A stretch of 12,082 nt of DNA from Deltaproteobacteria bacterium (GTDB taxonomy: Bacteria > Desulfobacterota > Desulfobacteria > Desulfobacterales > Desulfatibacillaceae). Both the position numbers and the translations under genes were made by a program. Where the stretch lies: positions 1-12,082 of the forward strand of contig JAKAGN010000040.1 of the NCBI GenBank assembly GCA_021815525.1, in the 5' to 3' direction. The notes beneath the pieces are model-generated. The model searched no databases and was not told where the DNA came from. It saw nothing but the letters and a program-made list of their open reading frames with translations. Each line of letters begins with the position of its first letter. The stretch's first letter is position 1. This document shows positions 1 through 7,436 of the stretch, in pieces.

Positions 1-45
1 CTTTTGGAAAAAGGGTTTCCCCCCTCCCCCACAAAAGTTTCCGCG

Positions 46-2781
46 TCATTTTTTTGCGGTGGGAAGGACCAGGCCGCCTGCGCGGTAGAGGTCGCCTGCG
101 TGGTGGGGGATGTTGAAGGATAGCTCGGCGTAGGGGGAGTCGGAGGAGAGGGGACGGACGAGGCAGGGGCCCGGGCCGGGGGCCGCCACGCGGAAGCGGC
201 CCTTGGTGTCGGTGAAGGTGCGCTCGGCGGGGATGCCGGGGTGCTCCGGAAAGGAAATCTCGACGGGGAGGTTGGGGAGGGGTCTTCCGTCCGGGCCGGT
301 GAGGGATCCAAGGACGAAGAGGGAGACTTCCGTTCCCACGTAGAGGGCGGTTCCGCTCTTGTAGGTGGGAAGCAGGGGTGGGGCTTCCTCGCGGGGCGCG
401 TAGGTCAGGGGGGCGTCCCTGGGCACGGCCTTTATCTCGGCCAGCCGGTAGGGAACGAGGTCCGGCAGGACCGCTGGCCCCAGGAAGGTGGAGCGGGCCA
501 GGGGTCCGTCCGCGCCGGGGTTCACGGAGATCTCGCGGCCCTCGCAGTTGCCCACGCCCTTCACCAGCACGAAGCCGCCCTGGACGGGCCGCGACACGGC
601 GAAGTTGCCGTCCACGTAAACGAAGGCGCTTTGCAGCGACACCAGGGTCTGGTTTTGGGTCGGCGCGCCGCATTCGTTGCGGTCCTCGCTTATCTGGTGG
701 GAGACTGAGGCGAGCCCCAGGTTGGAGGTGGCTGAAAGCTCGGCCTTGGCGCTGTCGCGCCCGCCGCCGGTCCTGCCCGATACGTAGCCCCGCACGTGGC
801 CGGGGCTGGAGGAGCGATCACCGAAATCGTAACGGGTTTCCATGTCCCCGTCCCAGGCCTTGGTGGTGGTGAGGCTCTGGTTGTGCCCGGGAAAGTACAG
901 GGATACGCCCAGCACGGCGGAGGTCTCGGTTTTTCCGCGGGCGTCCTCGGAGTACCGGAGGGAAAAATTCGTGGAGACGTACTGCCGGTAGCGCCAGGAG
1001 AGGGTCCCGGTGGCGTAGAAGGAGGAGGAGGCGGGGCTGTCCCGGAGAACGGCCCAGCCGCCGCCCAGCCGAAGCTCGAAATCCTTGGGAAGGGCAAAGG
1101 CTATGGTGGCCAGGGTATTGAATTCCCTGGTGTTGGCCGGGCGGGTTTCCGTGACGCGGGCGAAGTCGCGGCCGATGTACTCCAGCTCCATGCCCAGGCG
1201 GAAGGGCAGCCTCCGGCCGCCCACCTGGTCGTAGCCGGTGAAGGAGAGGCGGCCGGCCCAGCCCTGGCCGTAGTCTTCGAGGGTGCTGGCCGCGACCTGG
1301 GCGCTGACGGTTCCGAGGGAAAAGGCCGCGGCGGCCTCGCAGCCGGCCACGGCCTGGTGCGGGAGCGCCTGGAGGAAGCCGCCCAGGGTGAGGCGGTCCG
1401 AGAGGCCGCGGCGGTAGAAGGCGGATAGCCCCGGCCGGTCGCCCAGGTACTCGTAATCGCCATCCGAAATCTCGCGGCTGAGGCCCGCGTTCACCGAGAA
1501 CTGGTCCTTGCCGCGGGCCAGCAGCGTCGAGTCGTGGATGAAGGAGAAACGGAGGGTCTGCCTGCGCCCGGCCGCGTCCAATATGCGGATCTCAACGTCG
1601 TTTTCGCCGGTGACGGAGGGAAAGTTCCGGATGTCGTGGTCCCCGGCGGAAAGCGAAAGAGCCTGCATGAGGGCGCCGTTGACCCATATCTCGGCCGTGA
1701 CGGGGCGGTCCAGGTAGAAGCTGTAGTCGCTCGTGGGGTAGGATATCTCGTGGGGTTTCAGGGAGTAATCGCGGGAGAGGCCCACGCCGCCCAGGTTCAT
1801 GACGGAGGCGTAGCCGGAGACCGGGAAGGAGAGGTCTCCGGCCGAGAAGCGGATGGCCTCGTGGAAGAAGTCGTGGACCAGCCTGACATCCCGGCGCGAG
1901 AGGCCCCGGCCGCTTCCCTCCCGCCAGTAGGCCTTGCCCTCCAGGACCCAGCCTTTTAGGTTGGCCGCGCCGTCCAGATCGAGCCCCAGGGGCCCGCGGT
2001 CGGAGCCGCCCGCCTGAAGGGACGGCTCGTCGAACTCCTGCTGGGCGCTCCAGTTCAGGTAGGCCGAAAAAGGGTCGGGCTCCCGGGCGCCGCAGGCGAA
2101 GGGGTCCACGGAGCCGCCCCCAAGGGAGTGCACCCCGGTGTCCGCCAGCTTCGGCGGCACTGTGACGTAGAAGCGGAAGGAGGAAAGGTCGAGGTCCGTT
2201 TCAAGGCCCGCCGCAACCAGGCCCGCGGCGCTCATCTCGCCGCCCGCGGCCGCGCCTTCCAGCTCCTTCATCACCGCGGGCTTCACGGCTCCCTTCAAGG
2301 CGGCCAGCACCGGGCCGGCGGCGAAGCTCGCCCCCGCCGGGTCCGCCGGAACGTTCACCAGTATCCTGCCCCGGCTCCTTCCGTTCACGACGAGCCACAT
2401 CCAAAGCTTCTGGGCCGGGGCAGCGGGCATGGGCTTCCCGAAGACGCCCCGGTAAATTTCCTCCCGGCTCATGGCGGCCAGAGCCGCGTTCCTGCGGCTT
2501 GCGGCCGTGTCCTTCCCGGCCCCGGCATTGCCCGCGCCCGGCGCGGGGGCTCCCGGCCCGGTCTCCATGGAGGCCCTGGCGGTTTTCACCGGGCCCGCGG
2601 CATCCGCGGGAAGGACCGGGCCGGGAAAGAGGAGGCTTGCGAGGAGTAGCGCGGCAAGAACCCGGACGGCCCCGCCCATGCTCCCTTTCGGGGGCGGCCC
2701 GGGCCGGAGGCGGCTGGACCGGCTTATCGCGGAAAGCTGTATCCCGCTCTTTCCCGGGGCTTCCTTTGCCAAGCTATCCAT
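46..2781 (-). CDS. Outer-membrane fimbrial usher (FimD/PapC-type)
   Basis: This is the outer-membrane pore and assembly platform that receives chaperone-pilin complexes and threads the pilus to the surface. The 911-residue frame ends in TGA at 46-48. Seen in order: a signal peptide at about residues 35-62, an N-terminal periplasmic region beginning LWMWLVVNG, then a long beta-barrel region. Around residues 345-400 lies the family's characteristic plug stretch (Y-L-D-R-P-V-T-A-E-I-W-V-N-G, then SAGDHDIRNFP). A C-terminal beta-sandwich around FVLGSLTGPDGRPLPNLPVEI completes it. Length matches ushers, usually 800-900 residues. The start is uncertain: ATG at 2781 gives a 34-residue hydrophilic leader with a weak ribosome site, while ATG at 2679 opens directly on a normal signal peptide, but its GGGAG lies only one base away. 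It is the last gene of the pilin-chaperone-usher operon, 110 bases after the chaperone. Usher class (archaic, CS1-like or other) was not resolved. Confidence 0.93.
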   Translation of the reverse strand: MDSLAKEAPGKSGIQLSAISRSSRLRPGPPPKGSMGGAVRVLAALLLASLLFPGPVLPADAAGPVKTARASMETGPGAPAPGAGNAGAGKDTAASRRNAALAAMSREEIYRGVFGKPMPAAPAQKLWMWLVVNGRSRGRILVNVPADPAGASFAAGPVLAALKGAVKPAVMKELEGAAAGGEMSAAGLVAAGLETDLDLSSFRFYVTVPPKLADTGVHSLGGGSVDPFACGAREPDPFSAYLNWSAQQEFDEPSLQAGGSDRGPLGLDLDGAANLKGWVLEGKAYWREGSGRGLSRRDVRLVHDFFHEAIRFSAGDLSFPVSGYASVMNLGGVGLSRDYSLKPHEISYPTSDYSFYLDRPVTAEIWVNGALMQALSLSAGDHDIRNFPSVTGENDVEIRILDAAGRRQTLRFSFIHDSTLLARGKDQFSVNAGLSREISDGDYEYLGDRPGLSAFYRRGLSDRLTLGGFLQALPHQAVAGCEAAAAFSLGTVSAQVAASTLEDYGQGWAGRLSFTGYDQVGGRRLPFRLGMELEYIGRDFARVTETRPANTREFNTLATIAFALPKDFELRLGGGWAVLRDSPASSSFYATGTLSWRYRQYVSTNFSLRYSEDARGKTETSAVLGVSLYFPGHNQSLTTTKAWDGDMETRYDFGDRSSSPGHVRGYVSGRTGGGRDSAKAELSATSNLGLASVSHQISEDRNECGAPTQNQTLVSLQSAFVYVDGNFAVSRPVQGGFVLVKGVGNCEGREISVNPGADGPLARSTFLGPAVLPDLVPYRLAEIKAVPRDAPLTYAPREEAPPLLPTYKSGTALYVGTEVSLFVLGSLTGPDGRPLPNLPVEISFPEHPGIPAERTFTDTKGRFRVAAPGPGPCLVRPLSSDSPYAELSFNIPHHAGDLYRAGGLVLPTAKK

Positions 2782-2891
2782 GTCGCGTCCGGTTTTCGTG
2801 GCGTGGTTTTCCGAAAAATCCGGGGCCGGGGTGAGCGTCCGTCGGGCTTCCGCGAGGCCGGGGGAAGCCGCCGCAGGCCGAGCCCGAAAGG

Positions 2892-3686
2892 CTATTCCGT
2901 GTCGGTTTTCTCCGGGGGCGGAACGACGGCCACCTCCACCGGCGAGGCGGGAAGGCCGGCGGGCCAGGGGATCACGAAGCGCCGCGTCCCGCCCGCAAGC
3001 ACGTTGGTGGCGAGGAACTTGTAGTCCCCCCGGCCCAGGACGACGGTTTGTCCCGGAATCGGCTTTCCCGAAGGGTCCCGGGGCGTGATGGCCAGGCGGT
3101 AGGCCTCCATGCTGACGTGGCAGCCGCCCCTGTTGACGCAGGTCACCACCAGGCTGCGGGCACCATCCTTCTCGTCCACGGCCACGGAATCCACCACCAC
3201 CCTAGGCTCGGCCTTCCCGGGGGTGACGTAGAGGATGCCCTGGTAGTTGGTCAGGATGGTGATTTCGATGCTGGCGCCCTTGGGCGGATCCTCGTCCTTT
3301 CCATCCTCGATGGGGATGGGCACCTCACGGGCGTTCACGTGATAGGCCCGCTCCTCCGAAAGATCGGGGGGCCCGATCCAGGTTATCTGGACCAGGCGCT
3401 TGTCCCTGGGCATGAGGACGATCTGGGATGGATAAATGAGAAAGTCGCCGGAAACGTCCTCGTTGACGTCCACCGGCTGGCCGTCCGGGTTCTTGCGGTA
3501 GGGGTTGATGGATATTTCAACGGCCACTGGGCGTTCGCCGCCGTTTTCGAGGCGGTAAACCCGGCTTGCGCCGGAGCCTGCGGGCGAGAGGGTCACGATC
3601 TGCGGAGAAAACGTGTAGGCCGAGACCTTTGGAGCAAAAAGCCCCGAAAGACAGCACGCCATCAAAAGGACTCCCGAAAGCTTCAT
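2892..3686 (-). CDS. Periplasmic fimbrial chaperone (PapD/FimC-like)
   Basis: This 264-residue secreted protein should bind pilin subunits in the periplasm, complete their fold by donor-strand complementation and deliver them to the usher. ATG at 3686 is chosen because AAGGGGAGGG (3691-3700) precedes it and because it opens a clean signal peptide (cleavage likely after VSA, residue 23). The ORF could extend upstream to 3722. The first domain carries the family pattern: YTFSPQIVTLSP, then YPSQIVLMP (85-93), and the hallmark E-R-A-Y-H-V-N-A-R-E-V-P (112-123). The second domain follows from about 140. The place where classical chaperones carry K-x-F-Y-R-P reads NYQGILYVTP (148-156), so the usual lysine is not obvious. 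Two cysteines (183, 189) could form a disulfide in the second domain. It lies between the pilin and usher genes on the same strand. Confidence 0.92.
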   Translation of the reverse strand: MKLSGVLLMACCLSGLFAPKVSAYTFSPQIVTLSPAGSGASRVYRLENGGERPVAVEISINPYRKNPDGQPVDVNEDVSGDFLIYPSQIVLMPRDKRLVQITWIGPPDLSEERAYHVNAREVPIPIEDGKDEDPPKGASIEITILTNYQGILYVTPGKAEPRVVVDSVAVDEKDGARSLVVTCVNRGGCHVSMEAYRLAITPRDPSGKPIPGQTVVLGRGDYKFLATNVLAGGTRRFVIPWPAGLPASPVEVAVVPPPEKTDTE

Positions 3687-3690
3687 GATC

Positions 3691-3700
3691 CCCTCCCCTT
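3691..3700 (-). promoter_or_regulatory. Ribosome binding site of the chaperone gene
   Basis: AAGGGGAGGG on the minus strand, four bases before ATG at 3686. It decides the start over an in-frame ATG at 3722, which would add 12 hydrophilic residues before the signal peptide. Confidence 0.7.
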
Positions 3701-3736
3701 TCGTCCGATCTTTCGGCCTCATGTTTCAAAGGTGTT

Positions 3737-3798
3737 GGCGGGCCGCCCCGATGGGGGCGGCCCGCCGGCCGCAAGCGGCATCCCCGCCGATGCCGCTT
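3737..3798 (-). other. Two tandem stem-loops between pilin and chaperone genes
   Basis: Directly after the pilin stop codon (3805-3807), the minus-strand transcript can form a hairpin with 9-base perfect arms at 3790-3798 and 3773-3781, plus one further inner pair. A second hairpin follows, with 13-base perfect GC-only arms at 3754-3766 and 3737-3749 and a four-base loop. Neither is followed by a U-tract, so factor-independent termination is unlikely. The position suits protection of the pilin mRNA 3' end or partial termination, either of which would make pilin more abundant than chaperone and usher. That role is inferred. Confidence 0.7.
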
Positions 3799-3804
3799 CC
3801 GGGA

Positions 3805-4368
3805 TCAGTCGTCGTCCACCGCGAGGCTCATGGTGAGGGTGTCGCGGTACTTGCCCTGGAGGAGGGTGCTGTCCGCAGCCCAGGAGATGACCAGGTTCGC
3901 CGCGTAGGCCACGGTGGCCGTGGTGGCGGTGGAGGCCGTACCGGTGTCGAAGATGGCCGTGCCCGTCGTGATGGCCTTGCTGGAGCCGTCGGGGTCCGTG
4001 AGGGCCGCGCCCAGGGTGCCGCCGGTCTTCACCAGCTTCACGCTGCTGTAGAGGATTTCGCTGTGCACGCTGGTTCCGTCGCCCACGGTGATGGTATCGG
4101 CGCGGATCAACTTCCCGCTGTTGGCCGAGGTGATGGTGAGCTTCCAGCCGTTCTGGTGGTTGTCGCTAAGCGTGAAGTCCGCCACTTTCACGTCCGTGCC
4201 GCCCGCGTCAAGGGAGGTGGCCCCGGAAAAATCGCTCGACATGTAGTTCTCGGCCGAGATGGTGTTGATGGGATCCACCTCGCCCTCCACGAGCCCGGCG
4301 AACACCGGGGGCGAGAGGAACAAAACGCCGGCCAGGGCCATGAATCCGATCGAAAAAAGCTTTCTCAT
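3805..4368 (-). CDS. Secreted pilin-like major subunit of the chaperone-usher pilus
   Basis: This 187-residue protein is the probable structural subunit. ATG at 4368 is chosen because AAGGAGA stands seven bases upstream (4375-4381) and it opens a textbook signal peptide (MRKLFSIGFMALAGVLFLSPPVFA, cut after residue 24); an upstream in-frame ATG at 4521 would add 51 unlikely residues. The mature part is small, rich in Thr, Ser, Gly and Ala, with alternating beta-strand patterns and no cysteine. The C-terminus GKYRDTLTMSLAVDDD resembles the Y-x-D-T-L/V-T ending of pilins and spore-coat-U-like subunits. The position directly before chaperone and usher genes is the strongest evidence. I do not recognise a specific pilin family. 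No adhesin gene is seen, but the operon may continue past position 1. Confidence 0.75.
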   Translation of the reverse strand: MRKLFSIGFMALAGVLFLSPPVFAGLVEGEVDPINTISAENYMSSDFSGATSLDAGGTDVKVADFTLSDNHQNGWKLTITSANSGKLIRADTITVGDGTSVHSEILYSSVKLVKTGGTLGAALTDPDGSSKAITTGTAIFDTGTASTATTATVAYAANLVISWAADSTLLQGKYRDTLTMSLAVDDD

Positions 4369-4374
4369 TTCCCA

Positions 4375-4381
4375 TCTCCTT
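4375..4381 (-). promoter_or_regulatory. Ribosome binding site of the pilin gene
   Basis: AAGGAGA on the minus strand, six bases before ATG at 4368. It settles the start at the signal-peptide methionine rather than the upstream ATG at 4521. Confidence 0.8.
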
Positions 4382-4458
4382 TTTTTTGGGCGTTTAAAAA
4401 GCGGGCAAGAACCCCGCCAACCTGTTTTCCCGCGACGCGGGCTTGTTGCCTGGCTGAT

Positions 4459-4477
4459 ATTGCGAAAGGCTTGCCAA
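4459..4477 (-). promoter_or_regulatory. Candidate sigma-54 promoter for the pilus operon
   Basis: Minus strand TTGGCAAGCCTTTCGCAAT matches the -24/-12 consensus (TGGCAC-N5-TTGCA) with the invariant GG and GC separated by exactly ten bases. Mismatches are A for C after TGGCA and C for T in the -12 box. It would give a leader of roughly 80 bases before the pilin ATG. A weak sigma-70 alternative exists just upstream (TTGATA, 4516-4521 complement, with TAGGAT 19 bases on). Short motif, so moderate confidence only. Confidence 0.4.
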
Positions 4478-4515
4478 AAGGCGCCGGCCGATCCTAAAAA
4501 TTTATAACATACCGT

Positions 4516-4528
4516 TATCAATTAATTT
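4516..4528 (+). promoter_or_regulatory. IHF-like site in the AT-rich tract
   Basis: TATCAATTAATTT fits the IHF consensus WATCAANNNNTTR except at the last base. It lies about 40-70 bases upstream of the sigma-54-like element with respect to the pilin, the usual place for a DNA-bending site between enhancer and promoter. AT-rich DNA produces such matches by chance, so this is tentative. Confidence 0.3.
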
Positions 4529-4615
4529 ATTTTTTAAGATCGAGCCCCGGAAGGCGAAACCGCACCCCCCAAAAAGCGGTGAGCGCCGAAAGCCCGCCAT
4601 CTATTTGATAGTAGA

Positions 4616-4633
4616 CTCTCAAAATATTGAGAG
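4616..4633. promoter_or_regulatory. 18-base palindrome, possible activator or operator site
   Basis: CTCTCAA-AATA-TTGAGAG is a perfect seven-base inverted repeat around a four-base centre. It has no flanking T-run and lies about 140-170 bases upstream of the sigma-54-like element and about 130 bases upstream of the fumarase start. The symmetry suits a dimeric DNA-binding protein. Which gene it would control is not known. Confidence 0.45.
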
Positions 4634-4640
4634 CCGGAAG

Positions 4641-4685
4641 AAAAAACGGCCCTTGACCGCCAGGTCAAGCCGGCCCTTGTTTTTT
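4641..4685. terminator. Terminator-like hairpin upstream of fumarase
   Basis: CTTGACC (4652-4658) and GGTCAAG (4663-4669) form a seven-base stem with a GCCA loop, extended by CGG/CCG after a two-base bulge. On the minus strand the stem is followed at once by six T (4641-4646 complement), a good intrinsic terminator. On the plus strand six T occur seven bases after the stem (4680-4685). No minus-strand gene ends here, so it may insulate the two divergent units or act in the fumarase leader. Confidence 0.5.
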
Positions 4686-4750
4686 CCCCCGGCTCGTGGT
4701 TAGAGCATGTGAAAAAACAACCGCCCGCGCCCCCTTTTCCACCGGGACGC

Positions 4751-4756
4751 AAGGAG
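4751..4756 (+). promoter_or_regulatory. Ribosome binding site of the fumarase gene
   Basis: AAGGAG, six bases before ATG at 4763. It decides against the in-frame ATG at 4709, which would add 18 proline- and lysine-rich residues. Confidence 0.8.
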
Positions 4757-4762
4757 AAAATA

Positions 4763-6421
4763 ATGAGCGACCAGTTTCCCCATCACCCACTCTATCCCCT
4801 GGGGCCGGACACCACCGTCTACCGCAGGCTTACCTCCGACCACGTCTCGGTCAAGGGCGAGGGGCCCGGCAGGATCCTCCGGGTGGAGCCCGAGGGCCTG
4901 GCGTTTCTGGCCCGCACGGCCTTCACCGAGGTGTCGCACCGGATGCGGACCAGCCATATCGCCATGTTCGCCAAGATCATGAAGGACCCCAAGGCCTCCG
5001 ACAACGACCGCTACGTGGCCCTCGAAATGCTAAGGAACGCCCAGATCGCGGCCCAGATGGTCTTTCCCCTGTGCCAGGACACGGGAACCGCGGTCATCAT
5101 GGGCAAGAAGGGCGGGCAGGTCATGACCTCCGGCCACGACGAGGCGGCGCTCTCCGAGGGCGTGCGCCGGGCCTACGTGGAGAACAACCTGCGCTACAGC
5201 CAGAACGCCCCCCTTTCCACCTTCGAGGAGAAGAACACTGGCGACAACCTGCCGGCCCAGATCGAGATCCAGGCCGTGCACGGCGACTCGTACAACTTCC
5301 TCTTCATCGCCAAGGGCGGCGGCTCCGCCAACAAGACCTACCTCTTCCAGGAGACCAAGGCGGTCTTGAACCCCCAGGCGCTCTTGAACTTCATGGTGGA
5401 GAAGATGGTTTCCCTGGGCACGGCCGCGTGCCCGCCCTATCACCTGGCGTTCGTGGTGGGGGGAAGCTCGGCGGAGACCAACTTGAAGACCGTGAAGCTG
5501 GCCACCGCGGGCTACCTGGACGCGCTTCCCACCCAGGGCTCGGCGGCGGGCCAGGCCTTCCGCGATCCCGACCTGGAGCACAAGCTCCTGGTGGCCTCTG
5601 AGGAGCTTGGAATAGGGGCCCAGTTCGGCGGCAAGTACTTCTGCCTCGATACCCGCGTGATAAGGCTCCCCCGCCACGGGGCCTCCTGTCCCATAGGGCT
5701 CGGGGTCTCCTGCTCGGCCGACCGCAACGTCAAGGCCCGCATCAACGCGGAGGGCATCTTCATAGAGCAGCTCGAAGAGGACCCCGGCCGCTTCCTCCCG
5801 GAAAGCGCCGACATCTTCTCCCAGCCGCCCGTGGCCCTCGACCTAACCCGGCCCATGGACGAGATCAGGGCGACGCTCGCCAAGCACCCGGTGGCCACCC
5901 GCCTCGTGCTTTCGGGCCCCATAATCGTGGCCCGCGACATAGCCCACGCGAAGCTGAAGGAGCGCCTGGACGCCGGCAAGGGCCTGCCCGACTACATCAA
6001 AAACCACCCCGTCTACTACGCTGGGCCCGCCAAGACGCCGCCCGGCTTTGCCTGCGGCTCATGCGGGCCCACCACCTCGGGCCGCATGGACCCATACGTG
6101 CCCCTTTTCCAGAAGCAGGGGGCCTCGCTCGTCATGCTGGGGAAGGGCAACCGCTCGTCCCAGGTGACGGAGTCCTGCCAGCGCTACGGCGGCTTCTACC
6201 TGGGAAGCATAGGCGGCCCGGCGGCGCGCCTGGGGAAGGAGTGCATCGAAAGCTTCGAGACCCTGGAGTTTCCGGAGCTTGGAATGGAGGCGGTGGTCAG
6301 AATCACCGTGAAGGACTTTCCGGCCTTCATAATAGTGGACGACAAGGGCAACGACTTCTTCACGCAGCTGGCGGGCCGCTGGCAGGTGCTCAAGTCCACC
6401 CGCTTTCTTGAGACATTGTGA
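4763..6421 (+). CDS. fum: Fumarate hydratase, class I, fused two-domain [4Fe-4S] enzyme
   Basis: It catalyses reversible hydration of fumarate to malate in the cytoplasm, in the citric acid cycle or its reductive branch. The 552-residue length equals the E. coli FumA/FumB type (about 548), in which both subunits of split class I enzymes are fused. The three expected cluster cysteines are present: C104 in PLCQDTGTA, C223 in AACPPYHLAF and C309 in GASCPIGLG, close to FumA numbering (105, 224, 318). D106 and T437 in GPTTSGRMDPY, with R441, match the catalytic Asp, Thr and Arg described for the Leishmania enzyme by spacing. The C-terminal domain (about 370-552) contains the CGSCGPTTSGRMD and GGPAARLG stretches. 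AAGGAG fixes the start. The stop (6419-6421) is followed one base later by a palindromic repeat. The oxygen-sensitive class fits an anaerobe. Confidence 0.97.
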   Translation: MSDQFPHHPLYPLGPDTTVYRRLTSDHVSVKGEGPGRILRVEPEGLAFLARTAFTEVSHRMRTSHIAMFAKIMKDPKASDNDRYVALEMLRNAQIAAQMVFPLCQDTGTAVIMGKKGGQVMTSGHDEAALSEGVRRAYVENNLRYSQNAPLSTFEEKNTGDNLPAQIEIQAVHGDSYNFLFIAKGGGSANKTYLFQETKAVLNPQALLNFMVEKMVSLGTAACPPYHLAFVVGGSSAETNLKTVKLATAGYLDALPTQGSAAGQAFRDPDLEHKLLVASEELGIGAQFGGKYFCLDTRVIRLPRHGASCPIGLGVSCSADRNVKARINAEGIFIEQLEEDPGRFLPESADIFSQPPVALDLTRPMDEIRATLAKHPVATRLVLSGPIIVARDIAHAKLKERLDAGKGLPDYIKNHPVYYAGPAKTPPGFACGSCGPTTSGRMDPYVPLFQKQGASLVMLGKGNRSSQVTESCQRYGGFYLGSIGGPAARLGKECIESFETLEFPELGMEAVVRITVKDFPAFIIVDDKGNDFFTQLAGRWQVLKSTRFLETL

Positions 6422-6422
6422 C

Positions 6423-6543
6423 GGAGCGTCTAAAAACACGATCCGCGGTGTCAGGCTTCATGGCGCGGGTCGGTCACGTATGAACAATACGCTCCCTCCC
6501 GCGCCGCTCGCCTTCCTTGCGGCTCATCGTTTTTAGACGCTCC
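6423..6543 (+). repeat. Palindromic stop-adjacent repeat, copy A (after fumarase)
   Basis: This 121-base element starts one base after the fumarase TGA. Its ends are a perfect 15-base inverted repeat (GGAGCGTCTAAAAAC at 6423-6437 and its complement at 6529-6543). Inside lie GATCCGC pairing with the GCGG of CCTTGCGGCTCATCG (6515-6529), GGCGCGGG/CCCGCGCC arms (6462-6469, 6498-6505) and an apical stem CGTAT-GAACA-ATACG (6477-6491) flanked by CGGTCA and CTCCC. It shares core sequence and layout with three other copies in this window. No T-run follows. No ORF or transposase inside. Confidence 0.9.
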
Positions 6544-6686
6544 TTCGGGCTTTTCCCGTCGATTCAGCCCATTCCGGCGTGCGTCATACAGCTTTCGGCG
6601 GCGGCGGTATCGAGGGCTTGCGGAGGAAGGCCGACTTGGGTTATCATAAGATACACGGCGTTAAGACAGAAAGGGACCCTTGGCCC

Positions 6687-7331
6687 ATGCCCGATATAGA
6701 AATGCGCACCTTCACATCCTTGTGGGACTTCGCCGCAACGCTGGCGGGCGTGTTCCGGGGGCCCACCTTTTTGGGCACCTTCCGGCGCATGGAGGGCCGC
6801 TTCCGAGAAGGCGTCATCCTGGCCCACTCCATCACCAACAACTGCGGCCTGTGCACGAGGGCGCACTCGGCCTGGGGAATGTCGCTGGGGCTCACGCGCG
6901 CCGACATCGACCGGCTCGTGGCCCTCAAAAAAATCGACTTCACCGAAAGGGAGTGGCTGGCCTTCAACTACGCGCGGAAGTTCGCCATACTGCGGGGCCG
7001 GGAGCCGCGGGGGCCGGAGATTTTCGCTTTCTCCAAGGCCTACTCCCGGAAGGAGCGGGCCGACATCAAAAAAATACTGCGCATGATGAAGCTCGCCAAC
7101 TACACCGCGACCCTGATCCTGGGCGAGCCCTTCCGGGCGGAGCTTTCGCCGGGGCGGGACTTTTCCCGGTCCGGGCTTTTGGGGCGCTTCGCCCCCGCCC
7201 TCAAGGAGGCCGCGGTCCGGGCCCTCGAACTAAGGGAAAGGGATGCGCCGCCCGCCGCGGTCATTCCCCTCTCGTATCGCCGCAACAAGCGGTCCGCCTC
7301 GTCGCGCGACCTTTCCGCCGCGGCGACTTGA
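6687..7331 (+). CDS. AhpD-like / carboxymuconolactone decarboxylase-family CxxC protein
   Basis: Predicted all-helical thiol protein of 214 residues. The AhpD redox motif is clear: E41, C53-G-L-C56 and H60 (in REGVILAHSITNNCGLCTRAH) reproduce the spacing of the Glu, two Cys and distal His in mycobacterial AhpD; the histidine between the cysteines is a leucine here. AhpD proteins reduce a peroxiredoxin, and many relatives have unknown peroxidase or disulfide roles, so the substrate is not assigned. Residues past about 150 form an unusual Arg- and Ala-rich tail with no recognised domain. ATG at 6687 is preferred (AAGGGA about ten bases upstream) over the in-frame ATG at 6579; 6702 is another possibility. 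It is 105 bases before the universal stress protein on the same strand, which suggests a shared stress role. No peroxiredoxin gene is in the window. Confidence 0.8.
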   Translation: MPDIEMRTFTSLWDFAATLAGVFRGPTFLGTFRRMEGRFREGVILAHSITNNCGLCTRAHSAWGMSLGLTRADIDRLVALKKIDFTEREWLAFNYARKFAILRGREPRGPEIFAFSKAYSRKERADIKKILRMMKLANYTATLILGEPFRAELSPGRDFSRSGLLGRFAPALKEAAVRALELRERDAPPAAVIPLSYRRNKRSASSRDLSAAAT

Positions 7332-7436
7332 GTCGGCCGCGCCACCTTTCCGGGGCGGGCGGCTTCAGGCTCCGCGTTTTCGCCGGTTTTTCCGGGCCGG
7401 TTCAAAGGGATTGTTGCGTCAAGGAGGACCAAAGCC

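Larger units (their letters stand above)
4369..4762. promoter_or_regulatory. Divergent intergenic region between pilin and fumarase genes
   Basis: This 394-base stretch without a credible gene should carry the promoters for the leftward pilus operon and rightward fumarase. It holds, from left to right: the pilin ribosome site, a sigma-54-like element (4459-4477), an AT-rich tract (about 4495-4540) that stands out from the GC-rich surroundings, an 18-base palindrome (4616-4633), a terminator-like hairpin (4641-4685) and the fumarase ribosome site (4751-4756). I found no convincing sigma-70 promoter for fumarase; TTGATA at 4605-4610 has no well-spaced -10 partner. Confidence 0.7.

Noticed and set aside
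1..45. CTTTTG (1-6) and CAAAAG (32-37) with GGAAA/TTTCC nested, after the usher stop
   Set aside because: Could be a weak terminator hairpin, but the stem is short and interrupted and the region is cut by the window edge, so it is not called.
3685..4497. Plus-strand open frame antisense to the pilin
   Set aside because: Gly/His/Arg-rich composition typical of the complement of a GC-rich gene. The minus-strand frame has a signal peptide, a ribosome site and operon context.
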